From positions 54,251-118,250 of the forward strand of contig NZ_VLLI01000017.1 in NCBI RefSeq assembly GCF_007830615.1: DNA of 64,000 nucleotides, given 5' to 3'. Positions 44,651 through 53,130 of this stretch are shown here, one piece after another (positions within the stretch are counted from its first letter, which is position 1; each line of letters starts with the position of its first letter). The translations under genes and the position numbers were made by a program. Origin of the DNA: Mucilaginibacter frigoritolerans. GTDB lineage: Bacteria > Bacteroidota > Bacteroidia > Sphingobacteriales > Sphingobacteriaceae. The notes below the pieces were generated by a model. That model made no database searches, had not been told where the DNA came from, and saw nothing but the letters and a program-made list of their open reading frames with translations.

Positions 44651-44681
44651 AAAAAAGCTGCCCCAAAAGAGCAGCTTTTTT
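44651..44681. terminator. Bidirectional terminator
   Basis: AAAAAAGCTGC (44651-44661) and GCAGCTTTTTT (44671-44681) form a perfect 11-bp stem between convergent genes, with A-run and T-run on both sides. Confidence 0.9.
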
Positions 44682-44716
44682 ATATATCAATTAAGTCTTT
44701 GAAATGTCTCCGGATA

Positions 44717-45481
44717 TTAAAAGCGTCGCCCTATAATTATTTTGAAAATTAGTTTTTCGGTACTATCGGTAAAGCCATAGCCTACACCGCCATTAAATTC
44801 CCAATCGGGGTTGGTATTTAAATCTGTGGCAACAAATAATTGCTGCATTTGCTTTTGAAAGGGATCATAATTAAAGAATGGTCCGGTACTGCCATAATAT
44901 TCAAGCCCTAAAGCAACAACTTTAGTTACATCATAACTTCCTTTTACATTTGGAGAAAATATGAATCCGCGATTCTGATCAGGGCCTGCAAAGCTTTTAT
45001 CGAGCGTTGGGTTTACCGAAACATAAATTTTGTTCCATTTCTTATCTACTATTGGTCTGATCTCCAGGGTGCTGGTATTAGAAGAAAAAGCCTTTTTCTG
45101 AAACCCGAATTCGGTAGAAAGGCTTACCCCAACAGGCCAATTCCAGCTTAGCGGTGCAGAAACACGCGGTCTGATGTGTGAACCAACATAAGCGGTACGG
45201 CCATCACTTCCTAGGGAGTTAAAAATGTAAAAGCCGGTTTCAAACCAGGACGTCCAGCCATGTGTAATTTCTATCGTTTCGTGAACTTCGTGGTTGTCTG
45301 GCAACTGTCCGTCAACAGTAGTAGTAAGTCCGTTTGCAGTATAGTTGCTGTGCAGCTCAATCATTGTGCGGCCCGGATCTACCGTTTCTGATCCATAAAC
45401 TTGTATTTCATAATTATCCTGGGCCTTAACCAAGGTTGATAATAGTACAGCGCAAATAAAGGTGAAGAGAAATCTTGTCAT
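44717..45481 (-). CDS. Outer membrane beta-barrel protein, unknown substrate
   Basis: About 254 residues. ATG at 45481 (MTRFLFTFICAVLLSTLVKAQ) gives a signal peptide; the longer frame begins with TTG. The body has alternating amphipathic strands (TAYVGSHIRPRVSAPLSWNWPVGVSLSTEFGFQ, IYVSVNPTLDKSF, LIFKIIIGRRF) and ends with a C-terminal Phe, as outer-membrane proteins do. It resembles transporter-like barrels of the MetA-pathway group. It sits alone, convergent with DUF5695. Confidence 0.7.
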   Translation of the reverse strand: MTRFLFTFICAVLLSTLVKAQDNYEIQVYGSETVDPGRTMIELHSNYTANGLTTTVDGQLPDNHEVHETIEITHGWTSWFETGFYIFNSLGSDGRTAYVGSHIRPRVSAPLSWNWPVGVSLSTEFGFQKKAFSSNTSTLEIRPIVDKKWNKIYVSVNPTLDKSFAGPDQNRGFIFSPNVKGSYDVTKVVALGLEYYGSTGPFFNYDPFQKQMQQLFVATDLNTNPDWEFNGGVGYGFTDSTEKLIFKIIIGRRF

Positions 45482-45774
45482 ATTCAATTAGTATAAATCT
45501 TTTTCTTTTGATACATGTTGTTCATTTTCAATTCATTCAAAGATGTGTTTTACGAATGGTTGATCCTGAAATAATACCTGTTTTAAGCTAATTCAATAGG
45601 TGTATATTATTGCCGGTGACTTAACTTAAATTATTTATTCAAAATTATAACCGCAAATTGAAGCAATTCTGTAGTAACAGCTTTGTTATACTAAATGGGC
45701 TTAGCCAAAAATAACGATGACTTTAAACTGACTTAAATGATTTTTTATTGGCCTAAATTGTATAATTTATGTCC

Positions 45775-45805
45775 TTTGAGACAATTGATTTAAACTATAA
45801 ATTTG
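45775..45805 (+). promoter_or_regulatory. Consensus-type promoter of the GlxA-like gene
   Basis: TTTG (45775-45778), a 19-base spacer and TAAATTTG (45798-45805), matching the TTTG/TAnnTTTG pattern exactly, 22 bases before the start codon. The remaining part of the 45482-45827 spacer shows nothing else. Confidence 0.7.
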
Positions 45806-45827
45806 TTATAAGAGTTATGAATAATGT

Positions 45828-46877
45828 ATGATCGCTAATAATCAGCAAAGGAAACAGGTGGTAATTGTGGCCATGTCTGGTAATACGCTGCTCAATTTTG
45901 CAGGCCCGGCTGATGTTTTTACCAGTGCTAATAATTGTTTAGGTGCATCAGGCTCTGAAGCAGGTTACGATGTTTTGATTGCATCGCCAACTATGGATAA
46001 GAGAGTGAGCAGCTCAACCGGAATGGAGATAGTTTGTCAATACTGCGCAATGGAAATTAAAACGCCTATTGATACGCTCATCATCGCCGGTAATGACTTT
46101 CAAATGCTGAGAAAGCCTGAATACAAGGATTTTTATCAATGGTTATCATTCCTAAGTGAAAATCAAACACGGCGCATTGGGTCGGTTTGCGGAGGAGCAT
46201 TTTCATTAGCAGAGGCCGGACTATTAAACGGAAAAAAAGCAACAACACACTGGCAATTGAGCGAAAGGTTGAAGAAAGAATATCCGCTTGTAGACGTGGA
46301 CGCTACCGCGTTTTATACCAGTGATGGCCATATTTATACATCAGGTGGCGTATCGTCAGGAATTGACCTTGCACTTGCATTGGTAGAGGAAGATCATGGG
46401 AAAGATATTGCCATACAGGTTGCGCGAAAATTGGTTTTTTATTTGAGCAGGCCCGGTTTCCAGGTGCAGTTTGGTAATTTGCTGCCCGTTTATGAAAGTT
46501 CCAATATTGCCGAAAAACTGCATAATTGGTTTAATGAAAACCTGCACGAACCTTTGGATGTAGCCAGTATTGCAGATCATTTAAATATGAGTCCGCGGAA
46601 TTTTACACGTGTTTTTCATAAGCAAACAGGTTTGCCTCCTGCTAAGTTTATAGAAAAGTTAAGGGTTGAAACCGCCCGCAAATATCTGGAAGATACCGAT
46701 ATGCCCCTGGATTGTATAGCTGAAAAGTGCGGACTGGGTGGATTGGTATCTATGAGGCGAACGTTTCTGCGGCATTTAATGACTACGCCCTCCGATTATC
46801 GCCGGGCATTCCGCACATCACTGAAGGTAGCCGGCGTTGGCGATATTCTTCAATCCAATTTACATTATCCTAATTAA
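45828..46877 (+). CDS. GlxA-family transcriptional regulator (DJ-1/PfpI + AraC HTH)
   Basis: A 349-residue regulator. Residues about 10-195 form a DJ-1/PfpI domain: VVIVAMSGNTLLNFAGPADVFTSAN, and IGSVCGGAFSLAEAGLLNGKKATTHW with Cys121 at the nucleophile elbow. The AraC double HTH is at about 230-335: EPLDVASIADHLNMSPRNFTRVFHKQTGLPPAKFIEKLR and LDCIAEKCGLGGLVSMRRTFLRHLMTTPSDYR. The family often senses amino-acid derivatives or reactive aldehydes. The next gene in the same direction is a GAPDH (98-base gap), which may be its target. A consensus promoter precedes it. Confidence 0.9.
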   Translation: MIANNQQRKQVVIVAMSGNTLLNFAGPADVFTSANNCLGASGSEAGYDVLIASPTMDKRVSSSTGMEIVCQYCAMEIKTPIDTLIIAGNDFQMLRKPEYKDFYQWLSFLSENQTRRIGSVCGGAFSLAEAGLLNGKKATTHWQLSERLKKEYPLVDVDATAFYTSDGHIYTSGGVSSGIDLALALVEEDHGKDIAIQVARKLVFYLSRPGFQVQFGNLLPVYESSNIAEKLHNWFNENLHEPLDVASIADHLNMSPRNFTRVFHKQTGLPPAKFIEKLRVETARKYLEDTDMPLDCIAEKCGLGGLVSMRRTFLRHLMTTPSDYRRAFRTSLKVAGVGDILQSNLHYPN

Positions 46878-46975
46878 TTAGAAAAAATATCAGCCTTAAT
46901 TTAAAATGTGCAGCTACTGGTTACACGTTATCAGGTTTACTACGTCTTTTTATTATTTAACTTAATATATACAAA

Positions 46976-47953
46976 ATGAAAATTGCAATTAATGGATTTG
47001 GCCGTATTGGCAGAATGACCCTCAGGGCATTACAAAACAAACCAGAAATAGAAATTGTTGCTGTAAATGATTTAACAGATATTAAAACGCTGACCCATCT
47101 GCTTAAATATGATACTGCCCACGGCCGTTTTCCGGGAGAGGTAGTTGCTGATGGCGATGCGATTATTGTAAATGGAAAATGCATACAAATGCTAAGCGAA
47201 CGCGATCCTGAAAAGCTACCATGGAAAGATTTGGGTATTGATGTAGTGATAGAATCAACCGGGCGTTTTACCGATAAAGCTGCGGCACAATCGCATATCA
47301 ATGCAGGCGCGAAAAAAGTATTGATTACTGCCCCCGCTTCAGGTGGTGTAAAAACCATTGTACATGGAATAAATAACGAATTGATAGGGGAGGATTTAAT
47401 TTATTCAACCGCATCATGCACCACCGGCAGTATTGCCCCGGTATTGTACATTCTGGATAAAGAATTTGGTATAGAATCGGGCTATATGATCACCGTGCAC
47501 GCATTTACTGCCGATCAAAACTTACAGGATGCGCCTCATAAAGATCTGCGAAGGGCGCGGGCAGCATCTTATTCCATTATTCCTACTACCACTGGCGCAG
47601 CTAAAGCTATAGGCGACGTATTGCCAAACTTAAAAGGGAAAATGGATGGCTACTCATACCGGGTACCTGTAATTGACGCCTCTATAGTGGATTTATCCAT
47701 CAATTTAAAAAAAGAAGTATCCGTTGCAGAGCTAAATACCTTGTTTAAACACTATGCAGAAAACTCGCTCAAAGGCATCCTTGAATATACCGAAGAGCCT
47801 TTAGTATCTTCAGATATTTTGGGAAACACGCACTCATCCATAGTAGATGGCAGCCTCACTAAAACGATTAATAAATTGGTAAAAGTTGTTTCCTGGTATG
47901 ATAATGAAGTTGGCATTTCTAACAGGATAGCAGAGTTGGTTGCGCTGTTATAA
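46976..47953 (+). CDS. Type I glyceraldehyde-3-phosphate dehydrogenase, atypical copy
   Basis: A 325-residue enzyme of the phosphorylating GAPDH family. The Rossmann start is MKIAINGFGRIGRMTLRAL. Catalytic Cys148 and His175 are in STASCTTGSIAP and TVHAFTADQ. The usual ASCTTN has become ASCTTG (G151), and the C-terminal WYDNEWGYS reads WYDNEVGIS, so this is a divergent paralogue rather than the housekeeping form. It lies behind the GlxA-type regulator. A role in a stress or alternative carbon condition is inference. Confidence 0.88.
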   Translation: MKIAINGFGRIGRMTLRALQNKPEIEIVAVNDLTDIKTLTHLLKYDTAHGRFPGEVVADGDAIIVNGKCIQMLSERDPEKLPWKDLGIDVVIESTGRFTDKAAAQSHINAGAKKVLITAPASGGVKTIVHGINNELIGEDLIYSTASCTTGSIAPVLYILDKEFGIESGYMITVHAFTADQNLQDAPHKDLRRARAASYSIIPTTTGAAKAIGDVLPNLKGKMDGYSYRVPVIDASIVDLSINLKKEVSVAELNTLFKHYAENSLKGILEYTEEPLVSSDILGNTHSSIVDGSLTKTINKLVKVVSWYDNEVGISNRIAELVALL

Positions 47954-48044
47954 TTTAGGAATTAATTTAATAAGAATAGTCGGGTCTATAATAATCAGTT
48001 TATTATGGGGCTGGCTATTTTGTTTAAAGATATAAGCTTGTTAC

Positions 48045-48626
48045 TTAATCAAACACCGCTATAGTAAGTGCAATAATATCCTTAAAAACAGATGGATCTG
48101 TTGTTGATTTTGCGGTTACGCGCATACCTTTTACTGCATTAATAATAAACCTTGCCAGTGAGCGCGCGTCCTGCTGGTTCTTTATTTGACCACTTTCTTT
48201 ACCTTTTTGTATTACCTGGTAAAAAGCTTCTTCCATTTGCTGATCATTTTTGCAAACCATATTATTCACTTCCTGGTCATGGGGAGCTACTTCAACTTCA
48301 GCATTTACCATAAAGCAGCCTTTATGTTGTTTATCAGTCATCAAATCGCCGGTTGATAGTTCCAGTAATTGTTTAATGGTTTCTTTTGCAGATGACGTAT
48401 TAGTGATAATATCCTGAATTTTTGCTGCTCCTGAAGTTTGATAGCTTTCCAGGGCCTTTATAAATAAAGTGTGTTTATCGGTATAAGTATCATATAAACT
48501 AGAACGGCTGATGCCCAGGCTATCCACCAGATCCTGCATAGAGGTGCCATTGTACCCCTTGTGCCAAAAAATCTGTATGGCCTTAGCCAGCACTTCATTC
48601 TCATCAAAATCTTTAGTTCTTGCCAT
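48045..48626 (-). CDS. TetR/AcrR-family transcriptional regulator
   Basis: A 193-residue regulator. The N-terminal HTH (about 8-55) reads DENEVLAKAIQIFWHKGYNGTSMQDLVDSLGISRSSLYDTYTDKHTLF. The rest is the helical ligand domain, with a C-terminal ARFIINAVKGMRVTAK helix typical of the group that controls SDR genes. It follows the SDR gene in the same direction (70-base gap). The two near-palindromes at 49475 and 49508 upstream of that SDR are the probable operators. Confidence 0.9.
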   Translation of the reverse strand: MARTKDFDENEVLAKAIQIFWHKGYNGTSMQDLVDSLGISRSSLYDTYTDKHTLFIKALESYQTSGAAKIQDIITNTSSAKETIKQLLELSTGDLMTDKQHKGCFMVNAEVEVAPHDQEVNNMVCKNDQQMEEAFYQVIQKGKESGQIKNQQDARSLARFIINAVKGMRVTAKSTTDPSVFKDIIALTIAVFD

Positions 48627-48633
48627 AACGTTA

Positions 48634-48661
48634 AATAGCCTTGCCTAAGGGCAAAGCTATT
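48634..48661. promoter_or_regulatory. Inverted repeat just upstream of the TetR gene
   Basis: AATAGCCTTGCC (48634-48645) opposes GGGCAAAGCTATT (48649-48661), with 11 of 13 positions matching. It lies between the SDR stop and the TetR start and differs in sequence from the operators at 49475-49521. Confidence 0.4.
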
Positions 48662-48696
48662 CATTTTTAATTGTTTTCGCTTAAAAGGATTCGATA

Positions 48697-49446
48697 TTAC
48701 CTAATGCCACCGCCGGCCAATAATGTTTCGCCGGTTAACCAGCGTGAATCTTCAGAAGCCAGGAACACAGCCACATCAGCAATATCATCAGGCTGACCGA
48801 TACGGCCCAGCGGAGTTGTACGGGCCATTTCAGCTTCAAAATCACTACCGATAAATCCGGCAGCGTGCGTGCCTTCAGTTTCAATCATGCCTGGATTAAT
48901 GGAGTTAACACGTATTTTTTTGCCACCTAACTCTTTTGCCAATACATGAGTTATAGCATCAACAGCGCCCTTTGTTGCGGTATAAATAGAGCTGGCAACC
49001 GGTGCGATGGAACTAACAACCGAACCTATATTAATAATGCTGCCACCGTTTGCGTTAAAGTTTTTAACCGCACCTTGTGTGGTTAATAATAAACCCAATA
49101 CGTTGGTGTCAAATTGTGTATGGAAGTCTGCCGCATTGATTTCTTCAATAGCGCCAAATTTGTAAACTCCCGCATTGTTTACTAAAATATCAACAGCGCC
49201 AAAAGTTTTTTTGGTTTCTTCAAATAAACGGGTAACATCAGCCTCGTTTGATACATTACCCTGTACGGCTATTGCTTTACCACCTTTGGCGGTTATTTCG
49301 GCAACTACCTTTTCGGCCCCGGCTTTTGCCGATGCATAATTTACTACTACGCTGGCACCTGCTGCTGCAAGGTGTTTAGCGATACCTGCACCTATACCTT
49401 TTGATGCTCCTGTTATTACAGCTACTTTGTTTTCTAACTTTTTCAT
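48697..49446 (-). CDS. SDR-family oxidoreductase (3-oxoacyl reductase-like)
   Basis: A 249-residue NAD(P)-dependent oxidoreductase. The glycine-rich motif is TGASKGIGAGIAKHLA, then the NNAG at DILVNNAGVYKFGA. The catalytic Ser, Tyr and Lys lie in SSIAPVASSIYTATKGAVDAI. The C-terminal LASEDSRWLTGETLLAGGGI is typical of FabG-like and quinone- or xenobiotic-induced SDRs. It is transcribed towards the TetR gene and carries two tandem palindromes in its promoter, so it is probably induced when the repressor binds a ligand. Substrate unknown. Confidence 0.9.
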   Translation of the reverse strand: MKKLENKVAVITGASKGIGAGIAKHLAAAGASVVVNYASAKAGAEKVVAEITAKGGKAIAVQGNVSNEADVTRLFEETKKTFGAVDILVNNAGVYKFGAIEEINAADFHTQFDTNVLGLLLTTQGAVKNFNANGGSIINIGSVVSSIAPVASSIYTATKGAVDAITHVLAKELGGKKIRVNSINPGMIETEGTHAAGFIGSDFEAEMARTTPLGRIGQPDDIADVAVFLASEDSRWLTGETLLAGGGIR

Positions 49447-49474
49447 TGTCGTGACTGAATTAATTTTTATATTT

Positions 49475-49521
49475 GGAATAATCGTTCCGCAAATATAAAT
49501 CTAAAATGGAATGATCGTTCC
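49475..49521. promoter_or_regulatory. Tandem operators of the SDR/TetR unit
   Basis: Two near-palindromes, GGAATAATCGTTCC (49475-49488) and GGAATGATCGTTCC (49508-49521), both followed by GCAAAT, lie exactly 33 bp apart. They flank a minus-strand TATATTTG -7 element. This is a typical layout for TetR repressors. Confidence 0.75.
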
Positions 49522-49655
49522 GCAAATAAATATTATTGTTTTGGGATGACAATAGGGGAGCTAGGCAAGCGTGTTTGCCTGATAAATCATTTGTTTGAGA
49601 TAGGAGAGAGCAAAAGAAAGGAGTTAAGGTACAATACCTTATTATAAGGTGCCGA

Positions 49656-50351
49656 TTAGACGGAGGATACCCTAAGCTTTCTCAACGCTTTAAATTTGTC
49701 TTTCTGCACTATATCCATTTTTTCTATGGCTATAGTGAATGCAATACTGCTCACCTGTTTAATATGCTGATTAAGATAAGACATGGTTGGTAAGGGATAT
49801 ACCGTGTGAAGCTCGCGTAGTGTCCAGCCCAGCCCTTTTTGTACATAATATTCCTTGTCCTGCAATAAGGGGGTAATTAAACTGGAAATCTGATCAAAAG
49901 ATAGATAATTCTTTTTGGTACGGCTGTAATATAACAGCGAAACCAGTGATTGTCTTCTTTTCCAAAGGTTGGTATCTGTATTCCATTGTTGCAATTGCGC
50001 ATAAACTTCCTCAGGTATTACCTCCAGTATTTTGGTATAAACCTTGGCCAGTGCATCACAAAGTCCCCAATCATCTATCTGATTCTGCCATTCAACAATT
50101 ACCGGCCACATTTCCCTGAGTTCAGTTTCCTTTTTAAGGTGCCGTTCCAGAAAGAAATAAGCATGTAACCGAAGCCAGAAGTTATTTTCTGTATGCCAAA
50201 GCCGATCCCAAATAACCAATTGTTCGCTGAAGTCCAGGCCCGAAAAAGTATATTGTTTTTTTGATTCCTTACGGTGCATTGGCACATTGCCGCTCAAGGA
50301 GCGGAGGTGAGTAATAATTTCAGTAAGGTGGTGGTTGGCAGATGCTTTCAT
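49656..50351 (-). CDS. DNA alkylation repair protein (AlkD-like HEAT repeat)
   Basis: A 231-residue all-helical protein. The AlkD-type base-excision features are present: DDWGLCDAL gives W95 and D99, which correspond to the Trp and catalytic Asp pair of AlkD. WKRRQSLVSLLYY and KEYYVQKGLGWTLRELH (W176) form the concave DNA-binding face. The family excises N3- and N7-alkylated purines without base flipping. It stands alone on the minus strand. Confidence 0.88.
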   Translation of the reverse strand: MKASANHHLTEIITHLRSLSGNVPMHRKESKKQYTFSGLDFSEQLVIWDRLWHTENNFWLRLHAYFFLERHLKKETELREMWPVIVEWQNQIDDWGLCDALAKVYTKILEVIPEEVYAQLQQWNTDTNLWKRRQSLVSLLYYSRTKKNYLSFDQISSLITPLLQDKEYYVQKGLGWTLRELHTVYPLPTMSYLNQHIKQVSSIAFTIAIEKMDIVQKDKFKALRKLRVSSV

Positions 50352-50446
50352 GGTGATACGAAAATACCATTTTTAATAGGTTATATAATCAGTATATACT
50401 AAAAAAAGCACCCCACCGAATTGATGGCACGAAGGAAGAAGATCTG

Positions 50447-51370
50447 TTAGTTGAAAGATTTCCTGAATTCTAATGGCGAAAGATTTGTTTTGGTTTTAAA
50501 TAACTTACTGAACGATTGCGGGTGTTCAAACCCTAAATTGTAGGCAACTTCACTTACAGATAAGCTGGTGGTTGATAATTTTTCCTTTGCTTTTTCTATA
50601 AGTTTATGGTGGATGTGCTGTTGTGCATTTTGCCCGGTAAGGGAACGCAACATATCACTTAAATAGCTTGGGGATATATTCAGTTTATCCGAAAGGTATT
50701 GAACTGTAGGTATTCCCTGGCTTAAGGATTTTTCGTTATTAAAATATTCGTCTAAAACTTCTTCCAGCTTTAGCAACAGATCATTGCTTACCGCTTTACG
50801 GGTAATAAATTGACGCTTGTAAAACCGATTAGCATAATTCAGTAATAACTCAATTTGAGAGATGATGACATCCTGGCTAAAATCATCTATCCTGCTGTTT
50901 AACTCGTCCTCAATTATTTTAAAAATGGAAAAGATGGTTGTCTTCTCTTTTTCTGACAAGTGCAAGGCTTCATTGGCCGAATAGGAAAAGAAGCCATACT
51001 GCCTGATTTTTTTTGCCAAAGGGTAGGTTAACAAAAAATCGGGGTGTATCAATAAAGTATATTGAGAGCATGTTTCTGCATCAATGCTCCCATGGTTGCC
51101 AAGAACCTGGTTAGGGGCAGCGAATAACAAGCCTCCTTCATCAAAATCATAATAGTCCTGACCATATTTTAACTTGCCACCCAGACGGGGTTTATAAGAA
51201 ATTTTATAAAAATGCAGTACATGAGATTGGGGCATCCTGCCTATAATTACCCGGTTCGTTGCGCCGTCTACCAGGCTAATTAGCGGGTGTGCCGGTGCAG
51301 GCAAACCGAAGGCCCGGTGCATGTCAGATAACGATTCCATTTTAACATGGGCTAGTTCTTCCTTTTTCAT
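50447..51370 (-). CDS. AraC-family transcriptional regulator
   Basis: About 307 residues. The start is set at ATG 51370 (MKKEELAHVKMESLSDMHRA), because the upstream ATG at 51400 lies within a large inverted repeat. The N-terminal part is a cupin-like ligand domain (SHVLHFYKISYKPRLGGKLKYGQDYYDFDEGGLLFAAPNQV). The C-terminal double HTH is GIPTVQYLSDKLNISPSYLSDMLRSLTG and LSVSEVAYNLGFEHPQSFSKLFKTKTNLSPLEFR. It follows the SDR at 51442-52296. The 21-bp direct repeats at 52354 are its probable site. Confidence 0.9.
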   Translation of the reverse strand: MKKEELAHVKMESLSDMHRAFGLPAPAHPLISLVDGATNRVIIGRMPQSHVLHFYKISYKPRLGGKLKYGQDYYDFDEGGLLFAAPNQVLGNHGSIDAETCSQYTLLIHPDFLLTYPLAKKIRQYGFFSYSANEALHLSEKEKTTIFSIFKIIEDELNSRIDDFSQDVIISQIELLLNYANRFYKRQFITRKAVSNDLLLKLEEVLDEYFNNEKSLSQGIPTVQYLSDKLNISPSYLSDMLRSLTGQNAQQHIHHKLIEKAKEKLSTTSLSVSEVAYNLGFEHPQSFSKLFKTKTNLSPLEFRKSFN

Positions 51371-51384
51371 TTTTAAATTTAAGG

Positions 51385-51425
51385 TAATTATAACCGGCAT
51401 TGCTTTTCAATACCGGTTATAATTA
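51385..51425. promoter_or_regulatory. Perfect inverted repeat between SDR and AraC genes
   Basis: TAATTATAACCGG (51385-51397) is exactly repeated in reverse complement at 51413-51425, separated by 15 bases. It could end the SDR transcript, though no T-run follows on the minus strand. It may instead be an operator of the AraC gene, whose longer start at 51400 it would cover. Confidence 0.55.
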
Positions 51426-51441
51426 ATTGTTTACCTAAAGA

Positions 51442-52296
51442 TTACTTTGAAGCGCCCTGGGCCGCGGAGGAAACAGCATCCCATTCTTCCCAGGTTGCCA
51501 GTCTTTCGGCATATGCATTGCGTACCCATGGCAAATTGTGGCTGCCCAAATTAATTCGCAAAGGCGGGTTTTCCGAATCAACTACTTTAAATATCGCTTC
51601 GGGGGTTGCATCGGGATCGCCTCTTTCCATTCCTCTTAATCTTTCGAAAAAGTGCGTTTTAAAATCTCCGTAAATATCAAGTCCTGCTGCAAATTTTAAG
51701 GATTCCTGGCTGCCGAACTCGGTAGCATAGGCACCCGGCTCTATGATAGTTACTTTAATACCGAAATCTTTAACTTCTAAAGCTAAACTTTCGTGAATTG
51801 CTTCGAACGCCCATTTTGAAGAACAATAATAGCCGATAACCGGTAATGTTACATGGCCGAGACCGCTTGATGTACCAAGGATATGCCCACCACCTTGCTT
51901 GCGTAACAAGGGTAAAGCCGCCTGGATAACAGCTACAGGACCCAAAATGTTGGTTTCATAAAGCGCACGGATTTCGTCTGCATTTGCTTCCTCAATTGTA
52001 CCAACCAATGAGTAGCCAGCATTATTGAGTACGATATCCAGCCTTCCAAAGTGATCGAAAGCTTGATTAACAGCTGTTTTCACTTGCTCGGGATTGGTTA
52101 CGTCAAGCTCTAAAGTCAGCACGTTTTCGCCGTATTTTTCTTTCAGATCGGCAATGCTTGCCAACTTGCGGGCGGTAGCTGCCACCTTATCGCCACGCTT
52201 AAGCGCTGCATCGGCCCAAACGCGCCCGAATCCACGGGAAGCACCTGTTATGAACCAAACTTTACCAGCATTTGAGATATCATTTTGATGTGTCAT
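51442..52296 (-). CDS. SDR-family oxidoreductase
   Basis: A 284-residue short-chain dehydrogenase. The cofactor motif is KVWFITGASRGFGRVWADAALKRGDKVAATARK. NNAG lies in DIVLNNAGYSLVGTIEEA, and the catalytic Ser/Tyr/Lys in GTSSGLGHVTLPVIGYYCSSKWAFEAIHESLALE. The ETNILG element and LEPGAYATEF loop match classical SDRs that are often AraC-regulated. It is 71 bases upstream of an AraC gene on the same strand and is preceded by AraC-type repeats. Substrate unknown. Confidence 0.9.
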   Translation of the reverse strand: MTHQNDISNAGKVWFITGASRGFGRVWADAALKRGDKVAATARKLASIADLKEKYGENVLTLELDVTNPEQVKTAVNQAFDHFGRLDIVLNNAGYSLVGTIEEANADEIRALYETNILGPVAVIQAALPLLRKQGGGHILGTSSGLGHVTLPVIGYYCSSKWAFEAIHESLALEVKDFGIKVTIIEPGAYATEFGSQESLKFAAGLDIYGDFKTHFFERLRGMERGDPDATPEAIFKVVDSENPPLRINLGSHNLPWVRNAYAERLATWEEWDAVSSAAQGASK

Positions 52297-52353
52297 GATT
52301 TTATATTTTAAATTTATAACACAACAAAGGTCGACAGATGCATTTGGCTGCTT

Positions 52354-52389
52354 GTAGCCTAATTGAGAGTTTTAGTAGCCAAAATGAGA
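52354..52389. promoter_or_regulatory. AraC-type direct repeats upstream of the SDR gene
   Basis: GTAGCCTAATTGAGA (52354-52368) and GTAGCCAAAATGAGA (52375-52389) agree at 13 of 15 bases with a period of exactly 21 bp, two helical turns. On the minus strand a GAnnTTTG-like -7 (52325-52332) follows 21 bases later. This matches a class-II AraC activator site. Confidence 0.65.
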
Positions 52390-52423
52390 AAATGGTATTC
52401 AAACCGGATGACCATTTTCTCAT
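52384..52423 (-). terminator. Terminator of the gene at 52447-52983
   Basis: ATGAGAAAATGGT (52384-52396) and its perfect complement (52411-52423) form a 13-bp stem followed by TTTTGG on the minus strand. One arm overlaps the distal AraC half-site. Confidence 0.8.
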
Positions 52424-52446
52424 ACCGGTACATGACGGTTAATCCG

Positions 52447-52983
52447 TTATTCAAATCGTTGGTTGTACAGATGTAATGCTTTATCAGCATGCCTTGAAGC
52501 TCTTACCATGTGAAAAAATGTAGAGAACAAAAATGCTGTTGCTACTCCGGTAAAAATGTACGCTCCTGTCAGGCTGCTGCTGTGTGGTTGAGCCGGAGTA
52601 ATAGAGCTGGGATAACCATTTACATAAGTTACGGTAGGGATGCTGTTGTTGTAATTCTCCCTGGCATGATGTACATACTCAGCAATTGAAATGCCGGATG
52701 ATATGGCAGCTCCTCCCATTGAAATGTAAGTCCATGTAATTTCGCTTTTAGCTTTTTGATACTCCCCGGCGGATGGCGCATAGGCAAGTAACCTTATTTT
52801 AACATCTTCGGGAGTTTGCAATTTACCGCCAATGGTATAAAGGTATCCTCCGTATCGACCCTCACCATAAGGGATGACTTTAATAATACTGTCGGGTTGA
52901 GCCGTAGATTTAATTGGGGCCTGGGCTTTGATCAAAAAAGATGAAAGCAATAATAAAATTGTGATAATGATTGGCTTTTTCAT
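52447..52983 (-). CDS. Exported membrane protein of unknown function
   Basis: About 178 residues. ATG at 52983 (MKKPIIITILLLLSSFLIKAQ) gives a clean signal peptide; the longer frame is unlikely. The mature part starts with a basic/polar region (DSIIKVIPYGEGRYGGYLYTIGGKLQTPEDVKIRLLAYAPS), then two hydrophobic helices near 97 and 150 (ISMGGAAISSGISIAE, YIFTGVATAFLFSTFFHMVR). I do not recognise it. It stands alone, closed by the 13-bp terminator. Confidence 0.6.
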   Translation of the reverse strand: MKKPIIITILLLLSSFLIKAQAPIKSTAQPDSIIKVIPYGEGRYGGYLYTIGGKLQTPEDVKIRLLAYAPSAGEYQKAKSEITWTYISMGGAAISSGISIAEYVHHARENYNNSIPTVTYVNGYPSSITPAQPHSSSLTGAYIFTGVATAFLFSTFFHMVRASRHADKALHLYNQRFE

Positions 52984-53130
52984 AGTGTTTATTTTTATAG
53001 GTATGATGCCAAATATCAAAATAAGTTTAACGCTGAAATGGTCGTCAACGGTAACAAATGTATTACGCTAATTTATTGTCAAATAGACATATACGGGTGA
53101 TGTATTGCAATACAATAACCTTCTCAACGC

